Source of the DNA: an uncultured Bacteroidales bacterium
GTDB taxonomy: Bacteria > Bacteroidota > Bacteroidia > Bacteroidales > Paludibacteraceae
Length of the DNA stretch: 7,298 nucleotides
Assembly (NCBI GenBank): GCA_937915765.1
Contig: CALGHE010000015.1
Location: forward strand, 1-7,298
Direction: 5' to 3'
Positions 1-6,455 of the stretch are shown here, one piece after another. The notes beneath the pieces were generated by a model. That model had not been told where the DNA came from and did no database searches. It was given only the letters and a program-made list of their open reading frames with translations. The position numbers were made by a program, and so were the translations under genes. Numbering within the stretch: the first letter of the stretch is position 1; each line of letters opens with the position of its first letter.

Positions 1-321
1 ATGACCGATACCAACCTTACGGTCGTCAGCCACAGAGCCAGGGATACAGAATGCTTGCAAACCGATACCGATTGCTTCAGCAGCGTCAGCAGCCACCTTG
101 CAGCCCTTTTTGATAGCGATAGCGCAACCTACAACGTAAGCCCACTTTGCGTTTTCAAAACAGATTGGCTGAGTCTCTTCGCAAGTCAAATAAGGATCTA
201 GACCTGCCTTTTCGCAAATTTCATTTGCTTCTTCTATAGATTTGATGCCGTTTTCGTTCAATGCAGCAAGAATCTGCTTGATACGACGGTCCTGAGATTC
301 GAATTTTACTTCTCTTATCAT
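1..321 (-). CDS. GGGtGRT family protein, N-terminal 107 residues (partial)
   Basis: Reading the minus strand from the ATG at 321 gives an open frame of 107 codons that leaves the window without a stop. The start reads MIREVKFESQDRRIKQI, and later segments read QPICFENAKWAYVVGCAI and AFCIPGSVADDRKVGIGH. I recognise these as the N-terminal part of the GGGtGRT family, named for a Gly-rich motif near the far end that lies outside this window; full proteins are roughly 330 residues. The visible part carries six cysteines (C36, C47, C54, C66, C74, C92), which is many for a cytosolic protein and suggests, without proving, metal or Fe-S chemistry. No signal peptide or membrane segment is seen. It lies 93 bp downstream of the NifU-like gene on the same strand with no promoter-like or terminator-like element between, so co-transcription is likely. 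The biochemical function is not established. Family assignment is from recalled sequence similarity. Confidence 0.85.
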   Translation of the reverse strand, partial: MIREVKFESQDRRIKQILAALNENGIKSIEEANEICEKAGLDPYLTCEETQPICFENAKWAYVVGCAIAIKKGCKVAADAAEAIGIGLQAFCIPGSVADDRKVGIGH

Positions 322-414
322 AATGATGAAATTTTTAAGTGAATCAGAAAACAGGAGTCAAAAACCGTCAACAGGAATCCGCCCCTAATTCTTAAATTCT
401 TAATTTAAAATTAA
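322..414. other. Short spacer inside the NifU-like/GGGtGRT unit
   Basis: The 93-bp spacer is AT-rich and has no TAnnTTTG match on the minus strand and no terminator-like stem. It contains a near-duplicated short word, ACAGGAGTCA and ACAGGAATC (around 350-378), of unknown meaning. It supports co-transcription of the two flanking genes. Confidence 0.4.
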
Positions 415-1116
415 TTACTGAACGCGTGGGTCGATATGTTTAACTGCACCCTGCTCTTCTGTGAAGCGACCGTAAGTACCTGTAACCTTCTTAAGAGCTT
501 CGTTAGCGTCAGTGCCTTTCTTAATCTCATCCATGAATTTGCCAAGGTGCACGAACTCATAACCGCAAATCTCGTCGTTCTTGTCCAAAGCAACACGGTT
601 GATGTAACCTTCTGCCATCTCCAAGTAACGAGGGCCCTTAGCCAATGTGCCGTACAATGTACCAACCTGGCTACGCAAACCTTTACCAAGGTCTTCCAAA
701 CCTGCGCCAATCATCAAACCGCCTTCTGAGAAAGCTGACTGTGTACGACCGTAAACAATCTGCAAGAACAATTCGCGCATAGCAGTGTTGATTGCGTCGC
801 AAACCAAGTCTGTGTTCAACGCTTCCAATATTGTCTTTCCTGGAAGGATTTCAGACGCCATAGCTGCCGAGTGAGTCATACCAGAGCATCCGATTGTTTC
901 CACTAAAGCTTCCTGGATAACTCCGTCCTTGACATTCAAAGTCAATTTACAAGCACCCTGCTGAGGAGCGCACCAACCGATACCGTGAGTCAAACCTGAA
1001 ACGTCCTTGATTTCTTTTGACTTAATCCACTTTCCTTCTTCAGGAATTGGAGCTGGACCATGGTTTGGCCCTTTCTTCACAACACACATGTTGTTCACTT
1101 CGTGTGAATAAACCAT
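415..1116 (-). CDS. NifU-like iron-sulfur cluster assembly scaffold-type protein
   Basis: This 233-residue protein starts MVYSHEVNNM and ends HIDPRVQ. Residues about 45-120 resemble the NifU/IscU N-terminal scaffold fold: a Cys-containing strand region (C49, C56), then GCSGMTHSAAMASE (76-89) followed by GKTILEAL (93-100), which matches the IscU pattern GCGSAxASSS...GKxxxEA. A further cysteine is C106. The canonical third IscU ligand motif (HCSxLA) is not evident, and about 110 residues follow the scaffold-like part, so this is a divergent, longer relative (IscU is about 128 residues). Scaffolds of this fold hold nascent Fe-S clusters in the cytosol; that role is inferred here. The first ATG is chosen because the sequence from it looks continuous and family-like; M10 is an alternative. 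It is the first gene of a likely two-gene unit with the GGGtGRT gene and is divergent from the flavodiiron gene. Confidence 0.8.
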   Translation of the reverse strand: MVYSHEVNNMCVVKKGPNHGPAPIPEEGKWIKSKEIKDVSGLTHGIGWCAPQQGACKLTLNVKDGVIQEALVETIGCSGMTHSAAMASEILPGKTILEALNTDLVCDAINTAMRELFLQIVYGRTQSAFSEGGLMIGAGLEDLGKGLRSQVGTLYGTLAKGPRYLEMAEGYINRVALDKNDEICGYEFVHLGKFMDEIKKGTDANEALKKVTGTYGRFTEEQGAVKHIDPRVQ

Positions 1117-1207
1117 AATTATTCTTTTTTGATAATGAAAAATTCTTTTGTTTTCAGCTATTCAACCTGCAAAATAGCAAGACTGACTATTCCGCAGAAT
1201 TTCTTCA

Positions 1208-1239
1208 CAAAAGAACAACTTTTTTTTGTTTTATCCAAA
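1208..1239 (-). promoter_or_regulatory. Candidate Bacteroidetes promoter for the NifU-like/GGGtGRT unit
   Basis: On the minus strand a TTTG (1236-1239) is followed after 20 bases by TTCTTTTG (1208-1215). This matches the Bacteroidetes -33 element exactly and the -7 consensus TAnnTTTG at all but one fixed position. The leader to the ATG at 1116 would be roughly 85-90 bases. The region is T-rich, so a chance match is possible. A second minus-strand candidate nearer the gene (TATTTTG near 1170-1180) has one base too few between TA and TTTG. Confidence 0.35.
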
Positions 1240-1370
1240 AAAATCAATTATAAAATTCCGGCTCCCCTTTGCCTTTTTCTAAATTCTGAACAATTATCCT
1301 CTATCCGCTGTTGTCTTGCTCGCTCTCTGTGCTTTTTTTGAAAAAAAAGAAATTTATGACACGCTTACTT

Positions 1371-1402
1371 CTTGTGCCGAACATCTTTTTTTGCTACATT
1401 TG
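1371..1402 (+). promoter_or_regulatory. Bacteroidetes-type promoter for the flavodiiron gene
   Basis: TACATTTG at 1395-1402 matches the -7 consensus TAnnTTTG exactly. A CTTG at 1371-1374, with three of four bases of the -33 TTTG, lies 20 bases upstream, the same spacing as the other candidates in this window. Transcription would begin near 1407-1410, leaving only about 10-20 bases before the ATG at 1421 or 1427. This placement supports the short form of the protein over the long open frame that begins at 1316. Confidence 0.6.
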
Positions 1403-1420
1403 CTCAATGTAAAAATTTTA

Positions 1421-2593
1421 ATGATTATGACAAATAAATTCATTACCCCGTCTATTAAATACATCGGTGTTGACGATAATGACATCGACTTGTTTGAAAG
1501 TCAGTACATTGTCCCTAACGGAATATCGTACAACTCTTATCTTATTGAGGACGAGAAGATTGCGATCATGGATACGGTTGACGCTCGTAAAGGCGACGAA
1601 TGGCTGCCTTTGTTGAACAAGGAACTTGACGGCCGTCAGCCGGACTTTCTTGTGGTGCATCATCTGGAACCTGACCATGCGTCTCTGATTGCGAAAGTTT
1701 TGGAGTTATATCCGAATGTGAAAATTGTGACGTCTGACAGAGCTGCCAAGATGCTCCCTCAGTTTTTTGAAGGCGTCGATTTCAGCAACTGCGTCATCTC
1801 TGTGAAAGAGGGCGACTCTCTTTCGCTCGGAAAGCACAACCTGAAGTTCTTCGCAGCTCCTATGGTGCACTGGCCTGAAGTTATCGTTTCTTATGAAGAG
1901 ACTGAAAAAATTGTCTTTTCTGCCGATGGATTCGGCAAATTTGGAGCTTTGGCTCACGATGAAGAGTGGGCTTGCGAGGCAAGAAGATACTATTTCAATA
2001 TATGTGGGAAATACGGCGTGCAGGTTCAGGCGTTGCTGAAAAAGCTGGCCACTCTTGACGTTGCCTGCATCTGCCCTCTTCACGGACCAATTTTGAAGGA
2101 TAACCTTGGTTACTATATCGGATTGTATGATTGCTGGAGCAAATATGAAGTGGAGACGGACGGAATTTTCATAGCGTATGCTTCTATTCACGGCGGTACG
2201 GCTGCTGCGGCTAATAAACTGGCTTACATGCTGCGCGCTAAAGGCGCTCCGAAAGTCTCTGTTGCAGACCTTTGCCGCGACGATATGGCCGAGGCTGTGG
2301 AAGATGCGTTCAGGATGAGCAAACTTGTGCTATGCGCAGCCTCTTACGACGGCGGGGTCTTCCCTCCTATGCACGACTTCTTGCATCATTTGCAAATTAA
2401 GAACTTCCAGAAGAGAAAGGTCGGAATACTGGAAAATGGCTCTTGGGCGCCTTGTGCCGGAAGAGTGATGAAGGGCATGCTCGAATCTATGAAAGATATT
2501 GAAATTGCAGAAAATAGCGTGACTATCATGTCCCGCATGAAACAGACTGACTTGGCTGCTATGGAAGCTCTTGCCGATGAAATGCTGAAATAA
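1421..2593 (+). CDS. fprA: Flavodiiron protein (FprA/ROO-type oxygen or nitric oxide reductase)
   Basis: This cytosolic A-type flavoprotein reduces O2 to water and/or NO to N2O at a diiron site, with electrons via FMN. From the ATG at 1421 it is 390 residues, normal for the two-domain family. Residues 1-245 form the metallo-beta-lactamase-like domain with all expected metal-ligand motifs: HLEPDH (H81, E83, D85, H86), MVHWPE (H150), FSADGFG (D169) and CPLHGP (H221). Residues about 249-390 form a flavodoxin domain with an FMN phosphate loop (AYASIHGGTA) and the later segment ILENGSWAPC. No fused rubredoxin or flavin reductase is present, so the electron donor must be separate. The frame stays open back to 1316, but those 35 codons contain the promoter and look non-coding. 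ATG 1427 is equally possible and would give 388 residues, placing the first ligand at H79, the number I recall for Desulfovibrio ROO. O2 versus NO preference cannot be read from sequence. Confidence 0.93.
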   Translation: MIMTNKFITPSIKYIGVDDNDIDLFESQYIVPNGISYNSYLIEDEKIAIMDTVDARKGDEWLPLLNKELDGRQPDFLVVHHLEPDHASLIAKVLELYPNVKIVTSDRAAKMLPQFFEGVDFSNCVISVKEGDSLSLGKHNLKFFAAPMVHWPEVIVSYEETEKIVFSADGFGKFGALAHDEEWACEARRYYFNICGKYGVQVQALLKKLATLDVACICPLHGPILKDNLGYYIGLYDCWSKYEVETDGIFIAYASIHGGTAAAANKLAYMLRAKGAPKVSVADLCRDDMAEAVEDAFRMSKLVLCAASYDGGVFPPMHDFLHHLQIKNFQKRKVGILENGSWAPCAGRVMKGMLESMKDIEIAENSVTIMSRMKQTDLAAMEALADEMLK

Positions 2594-2609
2594 CATCTAT
2601 AGCTTTACA

Positions 2610-2647
2610 GGGCGGAACTGGCAACTACTCCATTCCGCTCTTTTTTA
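2610..2647 (+). terminator. Intrinsic terminator after the flavodiiron gene
   Basis: The arms GGGCGGAA (2610-2617) and TTCCGCTC (2633-2640) form an 8-bp stem with one G-T pair around a 15-base loop, followed directly by TTTTTTA (2641-2647). It begins 16 bases past the stop codon. This is a standard rho-independent layout and separates fprA from the GH16 gene transcriptionally. Confidence 0.7.
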
Positions 2648-2666
2648 TTCATTTCATTTACTCTCT

Positions 2667-3770
2667 ATGCGAATGAACCCATCTTTTAATCATATCTTAT
2701 CTTTCTGCTCTCTGTTGTTCTTATGTTCCAGTTCTAACGCCGCCGAGTTGCAAAAAGGTACCGGCGAAACAGACGGATACCGAATAGTTTGGCAAGATTT
2801 GTTCGACCATGGTGAACTTGACTCTTCTGCATGGAACATCGAAGTGAGAAATGACGGGTGCGGAAATAATGAACTGCAGTACTACACAACAGAAAATGTA
2901 ACCGTAGGCGCAGACAACCACGGAAACGGCTGCCTTGTTATAACAGCCAAACAAGAAGAATACGGCGGCTCGCACTTCACATCCGGAAGGGTTACGTCAC
3001 AAGGAAAGGTTTCGTTCTGCCATGGCAAGATAGAAGCCAGCATCAAGTTGCCTAAAACGGCCAATGGGCTGTGGCCTGCGTTCTGGCTGCTTGGCGAAGA
3101 CATCAAATCTGTAAGCTGGCCTGCCTGCGGAGAGATTGACATACTCGAGATGGGACATGCCGACGGTATAAGGAACAATTGTCAGGACAGATACTTCAAT
3201 GGTGCTTGCCACTGGGGATATTACGAAAATGGAGGTTATCCGAATTACGGAAAATCAACTGCTTACCGCTACTCTTTACAAGACGGCGAATTTCATCTGT
3301 TCACTTTATACTGGGACAATGAAAAGGTTGCTATGTATGTGGATCAGGACAAATACCCTAACGTTGCGCCTTATTACGAAATGCTTATTAACGACAAAAG
3401 CTCAAACATGAGTCCAGGAAACTATTTCCATCACGATTTTTTCCTTCTGTTCAACTTGGCTGTTGGAGGAAATTTCCCGCAACTGTACAACAAAGAAGAG
3501 ATTACCGCTTTGCAACAGAGTGAAGCAAAAATGTATGTGAATTTTGTAAAGGTATATCAGAAAGGCGAAGATGGAGAAGACATCATCTGCCCTAAGAATG
3601 AAGAGACGTCACTGCCGCAAATACCAGTTCCTATGCTTGCGAATCCAAAGGGTGATGTTATTTACGATGTAAACGGAAAGCTAAGATCTTCCGACTGCAA
3701 AAAATCAGACAACCACATCTTTATCATCAAGAAAAATAACAGTTCAGAAAAGATTATCATGAGAAAATAA
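2667..3770 (+). CDS. Secreted GH16 endo-beta-glucanase (laminarinase-like)
   Basis: This 367-residue glycoside hydrolase family 16 enzyme probably cleaves beta-1,3- or mixed-linkage glucans. The catalytic signature GEIDILE lies at 155-161: E156 is the predicted nucleophile, D158 the assisting residue and E161 the acid/base. The flanking WPAFWLLG (136-143) and WPACGE (151-156) are typical of the laminarinase subgroup. Residues 1-25 form a signal peptide with a hydrophobic core (ILSFCSLLFLC). Cleavage after SNA25 by signal peptidase I is plausible; C20 in FLCSSS could be a lipoprotein cysteine, but Leu before it fits a lipobox poorly. The GH16 domain runs about 38-298. After a linker, residues 330-367 (VIYDVNGKLR...IFIIKKNN...IIMRK) resemble a short type IX secretion sorting tail. 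Starts at 2667 and 2673 are both possible. No SusC/SusD partner is in the window, and no convincing promoter was found. Exact substrate is unknown. Confidence 0.9.
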   Translation: MRMNPSFNHILSFCSLLFLCSSSNAAELQKGTGETDGYRIVWQDLFDHGELDSSAWNIEVRNDGCGNNELQYYTTENVTVGADNHGNGCLVITAKQEEYGGSHFTSGRVTSQGKVSFCHGKIEASIKLPKTANGLWPAFWLLGEDIKSVSWPACGEIDILEMGHADGIRNNCQDRYFNGACHWGYYENGGYPNYGKSTAYRYSLQDGEFHLFTLYWDNEKVAMYVDQDKYPNVAPYYEMLINDKSSNMSPGNYFHHDFFLLFNLAVGGNFPQLYNKEEITALQQSEAKMYVNFVKVYQKGEDGEDIICPKNEETSLPQIPVPMLANPKGDVIYDVNGKLRSSDCKKSDNHIFIIKKNNSSEKIIMRK

Positions 3771-3798
3771 AAAACAGGGGCGGCTATAACCGTCCCTG
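3764..3798 (-). terminator. Intrinsic terminator for purM, shared hairpin between convergent genes
   Basis: CAGGGGCGG (3775-3783) and CCGTCCCTG (3790-3798) form a 9-bp stem with one G-T pair and a six-base loop. Read on the minus strand, it lies 19 bases past the purM stop and is followed by TTTTTTATTTT (3774 down to 3764), a strong layout. Read on the plus strand, four bases past the GH16 stop, the same stem is followed by CAAAATTTT, a weaker U-tract, so it may act in both directions. Confidence 0.75.
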
Positions 3799-3817
3799 CA
3801 AAATTTTCCAATACAAA

Positions 3818-4984
3818 TCAATACTCAAATCTACCAAACTCACTCTCTATAACTAGTTCTTTCTTGTCTGACTTTTCTACGAAGCCCACAATCTGCGCAT
3901 CTATGCCGAAAGACTTAGAAATTTCAATCACCTTATCTGCATTTTCCTTCGAAAGATAAATTTCCATACGATGTCCCATATTGAACACCTTGTACATCTC
4001 CTTCCAGTCCGTACCAGACTGCTCCTGAATAGTTTTGAACAAAGGAGGCACAGGGAACATATTGTTTTTTGTAATCTTCAAATTGTCGATGAAATGGAGC
4101 ACTTTAGTCTGCGCACCACCCGAACAGTGAACCATACCATGGATTTCAGGACGCAATTCGTCAAGAATCTTCTTTATGACAGGAGCGTATGTTCTCGTAG
4201 GCGAGAGCACCAATTTTCCGGCATCAAGCGGAGAGCCCTCAACCTTGTCTGTAAGTTTCAAATTACCCGAATAAACAAGTTCAGCCGGCACTTTCGCATC
4301 ATAACTTTCAGGATACTTTTCTGCCAGATACTTGGCAAACACGTCATGGCGGGCCGAAGTCAATCCGTTGCTGCCCATTCCTCCGTTATACTCTTTCTCG
4401 TAAGTAGCCTTTCCGTAAGACGCAAGACCTACAATAACATCACCAGCCTGAATATTAGCGTTATCGACAACATCAGAGCGCTTCATGCGGCAAGTCACTG
4501 TGCTATCCACAATAATTGTGCGCACAAGGTCTCCGACGTCAGCAGTTTCTCCGCCAGTTGCATAGACACCTACCCCCATCTCGCGCAATTCTGACAGCAG
4601 CTCGTCCGTACCGTTAATGATAGCCGAAATCACCTCGCCGGGAATAAGCAGCTTGTTTCTGCCAATTGTAGATGAAACCAAAATATTATCCGTTGCACCT
4701 ACACAAAGCAGGTCGTCGATATTCATGATTAGCGCATCCTGAGCGATGCCCTTCCATACAGACAGATCTCCGGTTTCTTTCCAGTAGAGATAAGCCAAGG
4801 AAGACTTTGTGCCGGCGCCATCTGCATGCATTATGTTGCAGTACTCCGCATCTCCGCCCAATATGTCAGGGATAATCTTGCAGAATGCTTTAGGATAAAT
4901 ACCTTTATCTATATTTTTAATCGCATTGTGCACATCTTCTTTTCCTGCTGACACACCGCGCATGTTATACCTCTGATCACTCAT
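3818..4984 (-). CDS. purM: Phosphoribosylformylglycinamidine cyclo-ligase (AIR synthetase), Bacteroidetes-type
   Basis: PurM closes the imidazole ring in de novo purine synthesis, converting FGAM and ATP to AIR in the cytosol. The protein is 388 residues, somewhat longer than the roughly 345-residue enterobacterial enzyme. PurM-superfamily motifs appear in order: HADGAGTK (53-60, nucleotide/phosphate loop), ATGGETADV (142-150), GSNGLTSAR (204-212), SPTRTYAPVI (261-270), IHGMVHCSGG (281-290, in the place of the usual HITGGG) and FNMGHRME (334-341). No signal peptide or membrane segment is seen. The start is the first ATG, giving MSDQRYNMRGVSAGKEDV, a beginning I recognise from Bacteroides homologues. 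No other purine gene adjoins it. It has its own promoter candidate upstream and a terminator downstream, so it is probably monocistronic. The divergent motifs leave some chance that it is a PurM paralogue. Confidence 0.88.
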   Translation of the reverse strand: MSDQRYNMRGVSAGKEDVHNAIKNIDKGIYPKAFCKIIPDILGGDAEYCNIMHADGAGTKSSLAYLYWKETGDLSVWKGIAQDALIMNIDDLLCVGATDNILVSSTIGRNKLLIPGEVISAIINGTDELLSELREMGVGVYATGGETADVGDLVRTIIVDSTVTCRMKRSDVVDNANIQAGDVIVGLASYGKATYEKEYNGGMGSNGLTSARHDVFAKYLAEKYPESYDAKVPAELVYSGNLKLTDKVEGSPLDAGKLVLSPTRTYAPVIKKILDELRPEIHGMVHCSGGAQTKVLHFIDNLKITKNNMFPVPPLFKTIQEQSGTDWKEMYKVFNMGHRMEIYLSKENADKVIEISKSFGIDAQIVGFVEKSDKKELVIESEFGRFEY

Positions 4985-5039
4985 TGCTATCTACATTTAA
5001 AATTACAATCTAAAAAAGAATACATAAAATTCTGTCGTG

Positions 5040-5071
5040 CAAAGTTACACATTTTAATCTTAGATATAAAA
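5040..5071 (-). promoter_or_regulatory. Bacteroidetes-type promoter for purM
   Basis: On the minus strand TAACTTTG (5040-5047) matches the -7 consensus TAnnTTTG exactly. Twenty bases upstream is TTTT (5068-5071), one base off the -33 TTTG. Transcription would start near 5033, giving a leader of about 50 bases. No riboswitch-like structure is evident in that short leader. Confidence 0.55.
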
Positions 5072-5129
5072 AAGAAACAGCCTTAATTTCAAAAAACTTC
5101 TCCTTGCCGTTCTTTTTCGACATTGTCAT

Positions 5130-5141
5130 GCCAAATTTGGC
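5130..5141. repeat. Perfect 12-bp palindrome
   Basis: GCCAAATTTGGC is its own reverse complement. It sits seven bases past the stop of the permease gene and about 60 bp upstream of the purM promoter candidate. With no loop and no following T-tract it is a poor terminator; a protein-binding dyad is more plausible, though no regulator can be named. Confidence 0.4.
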
Positions 5142-5148
5142 CCAATCA

Positions 5149-6420
5149 TCACTCAAACTGAATAGCTTTAGCCGGACTTATCTTCGTTATTATAAACGAA
5201 GGCCCTATCAACATTAGCAGAGAAACAGCTAAAGCGCACACATTTATCAACAGCCAAGTAAACACATTCAGGTCAACCGGTACTGCAGACACGTAATAGA
5301 CATCGGGGTCCAACTTAATCAATCCATACCGACATTGGACAAAACACAAAACCAAAGCCACCGCATTTCCAATCAGCATACCTTTTCCGATAAGGAAGAA
5401 AGACTGTATCAGGAAAATCTTTCGTATGCTCCAATTTTGACATCCCATAGCCTTCAGCAGACCAATCATATTTGTCTTTTCCAATATAAGAATCAGAAGG
5501 CCGGAAATCATAGTAAATCCTGAGACCAGGACCATCAGCAGCAAAATTATCACAACATTAATATCCAGCAAATCCAGCCAGCTGAAAATCTGAGGATTAA
5601 CATCCTTTATAGACTGAATCATGTACAGAGAACCATTCGCGTCAACTTGGTTGCCTGCCGCATAAAACAAATCATCATAAGCGACGTCAAGATTATCATA
5701 ATCATCTATAAGAATCTCCAAACCGCCACTCATATCCTCTCCCCAGTTGTTAAGCTTGCGTATGTGCCTTATATCGCTGAGCACAATCATCTTGTCGTAC
5801 TCGTTAAATCCTGTCGAATATATTCCTTTGACCGTGAAAGGGCGAACTCGAACCTTTCCGTTTATGATAAAGTAAGTTTGGAATTTGTCGCCAACTTTCA
5901 AGTTCAGCAAATTGGCCTGTTTTTTAGAAATAAGAATATCTTTGCAGATAGAATCTTTACTGATATTAAGCACATCACCTTCTACGAGATTTGTCTTAAA
6001 AAACTCCCAGTCAAAGCCATCGTCAACACCTTTCAGCACCACACCCTGAAAATTCTCTTTAGTCTTTAGGATGCCACCCTGAAAGGCAAATTTCTGCACA
6101 TGCCTCACGTTTGGCACGTGCTTAACTCTCTCAATATAATCATCTGAAAAAGAGAGAGGAACCGCCTCGAAATTCTTGCCAACCATCGAGACAATCTGGA
6201 CGTGAGAGCCGAAACCTATCAGTTTATTCCTCACCTCTTTCTTGAAACCTATGACAATAGCCACAGCAAGAATCATCACAGCAAGCCCCACCGCAATGCC
6301 GCCTACCGCAATGCGAACCGCAGGACGCGAAACCTCCTTGCCGTCCCTTTTATGGAACTGCAGCCTCTTCGCTATGAATAATTCAAAACTCAAATATTTG
6401 GACTTAAAACGTTTAAACAT
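5149..6420 (-). CDS. ABC transporter permease, FtsX/LolC/LolE type
   Basis: This 423-residue inner-membrane protein has the four-segment layout of the MacB/LolC/LolE/FtsX permeases: a transmembrane helix at about 36-58, a large periplasmic domain (about 60-285), then three helices at about 286-310, 335-361 and 385-411. Between helices two and three lies EKTNMIGLLKAMG (314-326), the conserved cytoplasmic segment that contacts the ATPase. The C-terminus reads KISPAKAIQFE, the usual ISPAxALxxE ending. In Gram-negative bacteria LolC/E proteins release lipoproteins from the inner membrane for transport to the outer membrane; that role is the best guess, but the substrate is not determinable here. 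The partner ATPase (LolD-like) is not in the window. The only start with a full first helix is the ATG at 6420. It lies 35 bases after the aminotransferase stop and is probably translated from the same message. No strong terminator follows. Confidence 0.88.
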   Translation of the reverse strand: MFKRFKSKYLSFELFIAKRLQFHKRDGKEVSRPAVRIAVGGIAVGLAVMILAVAIVIGFKKEVRNKLIGFGSHVQIVSMVGKNFEAVPLSFSDDYIERVKHVPNVRHVQKFAFQGGILKTKENFQGVVLKGVDDGFDWEFFKTNLVEGDVLNISKDSICKDILISKKQANLLNLKVGDKFQTYFIINGKVRVRPFTVKGIYSTGFNEYDKMIVLSDIRHIRKLNNWGEDMSGGLEILIDDYDNLDVAYDDLFYAAGNQVDANGSLYMIQSIKDVNPQIFSWLDLLDINVVIILLLMVLVSGFTMISGLLILILEKTNMIGLLKAMGCQNWSIRKIFLIQSFFLIGKGMLIGNAVALVLCFVQCRYGLIKLDPDVYYVSAVPVDLNVFTWLLINVCALAVSLLMLIGPSFIITKISPAKAIQFE

Positions 6421-6422
6421 CA

Positions 6423-6452
6423 GCAGGAGACGAACTTTCGGCCGTCTCCTGC
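6423..6452 (-). promoter_or_regulatory. Intercistronic hairpin between aminotransferase and permease genes
   Basis: GCAGGAGACG (6423-6432) and CGTCTCCTGC (6443-6452) are perfect inverted 10-base arms around a 10-base loop. On the message the stem starts three bases past the aminotransferase stop and ends two bases before the permease ATG, so it covers the entire ribosome-binding region. No T-run follows in either direction, so a classical terminator is unlikely. It could stabilise the upstream message, limit permease translation or attenuate transcription; which is unknown. Confidence 0.55.
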
Positions 6453-6455
6453 AAT

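Larger units (their letters stand above)
1117..1420. other. AT-rich divergent intergenic region between the NifU-like gene and fprA
   Basis: This 304-bp gap lies between two divergently read genes. It holds one promoter candidate per direction and several A/T tracts, including the dyad CTTTTTTTGAAAAAAAAG at 1332-1349 and a run of eight or more T around 1220-1227. Open frames crossing it (for example 1129-1341 on the plus strand) read as low-complexity sequence with no family resemblance. I see no RNA gene, terminator or convincing operator. Tracts of this kind can bend DNA or raise promoter activity, but nothing here proves it. Confidence 0.5.

Noticed and set aside
1..985. Repeated ACCGATACC words (near 3, 60 and 975) as a dispersed repeat.
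   Set aside because: Each encodes a Gly-Ile-Gly stretch on the minus strand in two known proteins, so coding constraint explains them.
1129..1341. A 70-codon plus-strand frame in the divergent gap.
   Set aside because: It is low-complexity Phe/Lys/Ser-rich sequence covering A/T tracts and the opposing promoter candidate, with no family resemblance.
1332..1349. CTTTTTTTGAAAAAAAAG dyad as a terminator.
   Set aside because: An all A-T stem has little stability and no gene ends next to it; it is better seen as a bendable tract.
2600..2607. TAGCTTTA as a -7 element for the GH16 gene.
   Set aside because: It is only a near match, lacks a -33 element at the right spacing, and lies upstream of the fprA terminator, which would stop the transcript.
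3971..4594. A 207-codon plus-strand frame opposite purM.
   Set aside because: It is the antisense shadow of a well-recognised purM; the His/Arg-rich translation has no domain pattern.
5010..5129. A 39-codon minus-strand frame starting MTMSKKNGKEKFFEIK, preceding purM.
   Set aside because: It runs straight through the purM promoter candidate, its second half is Leu/Cys-rich without pattern, and I recognise no family. A chance frame is more likely than a small gene.
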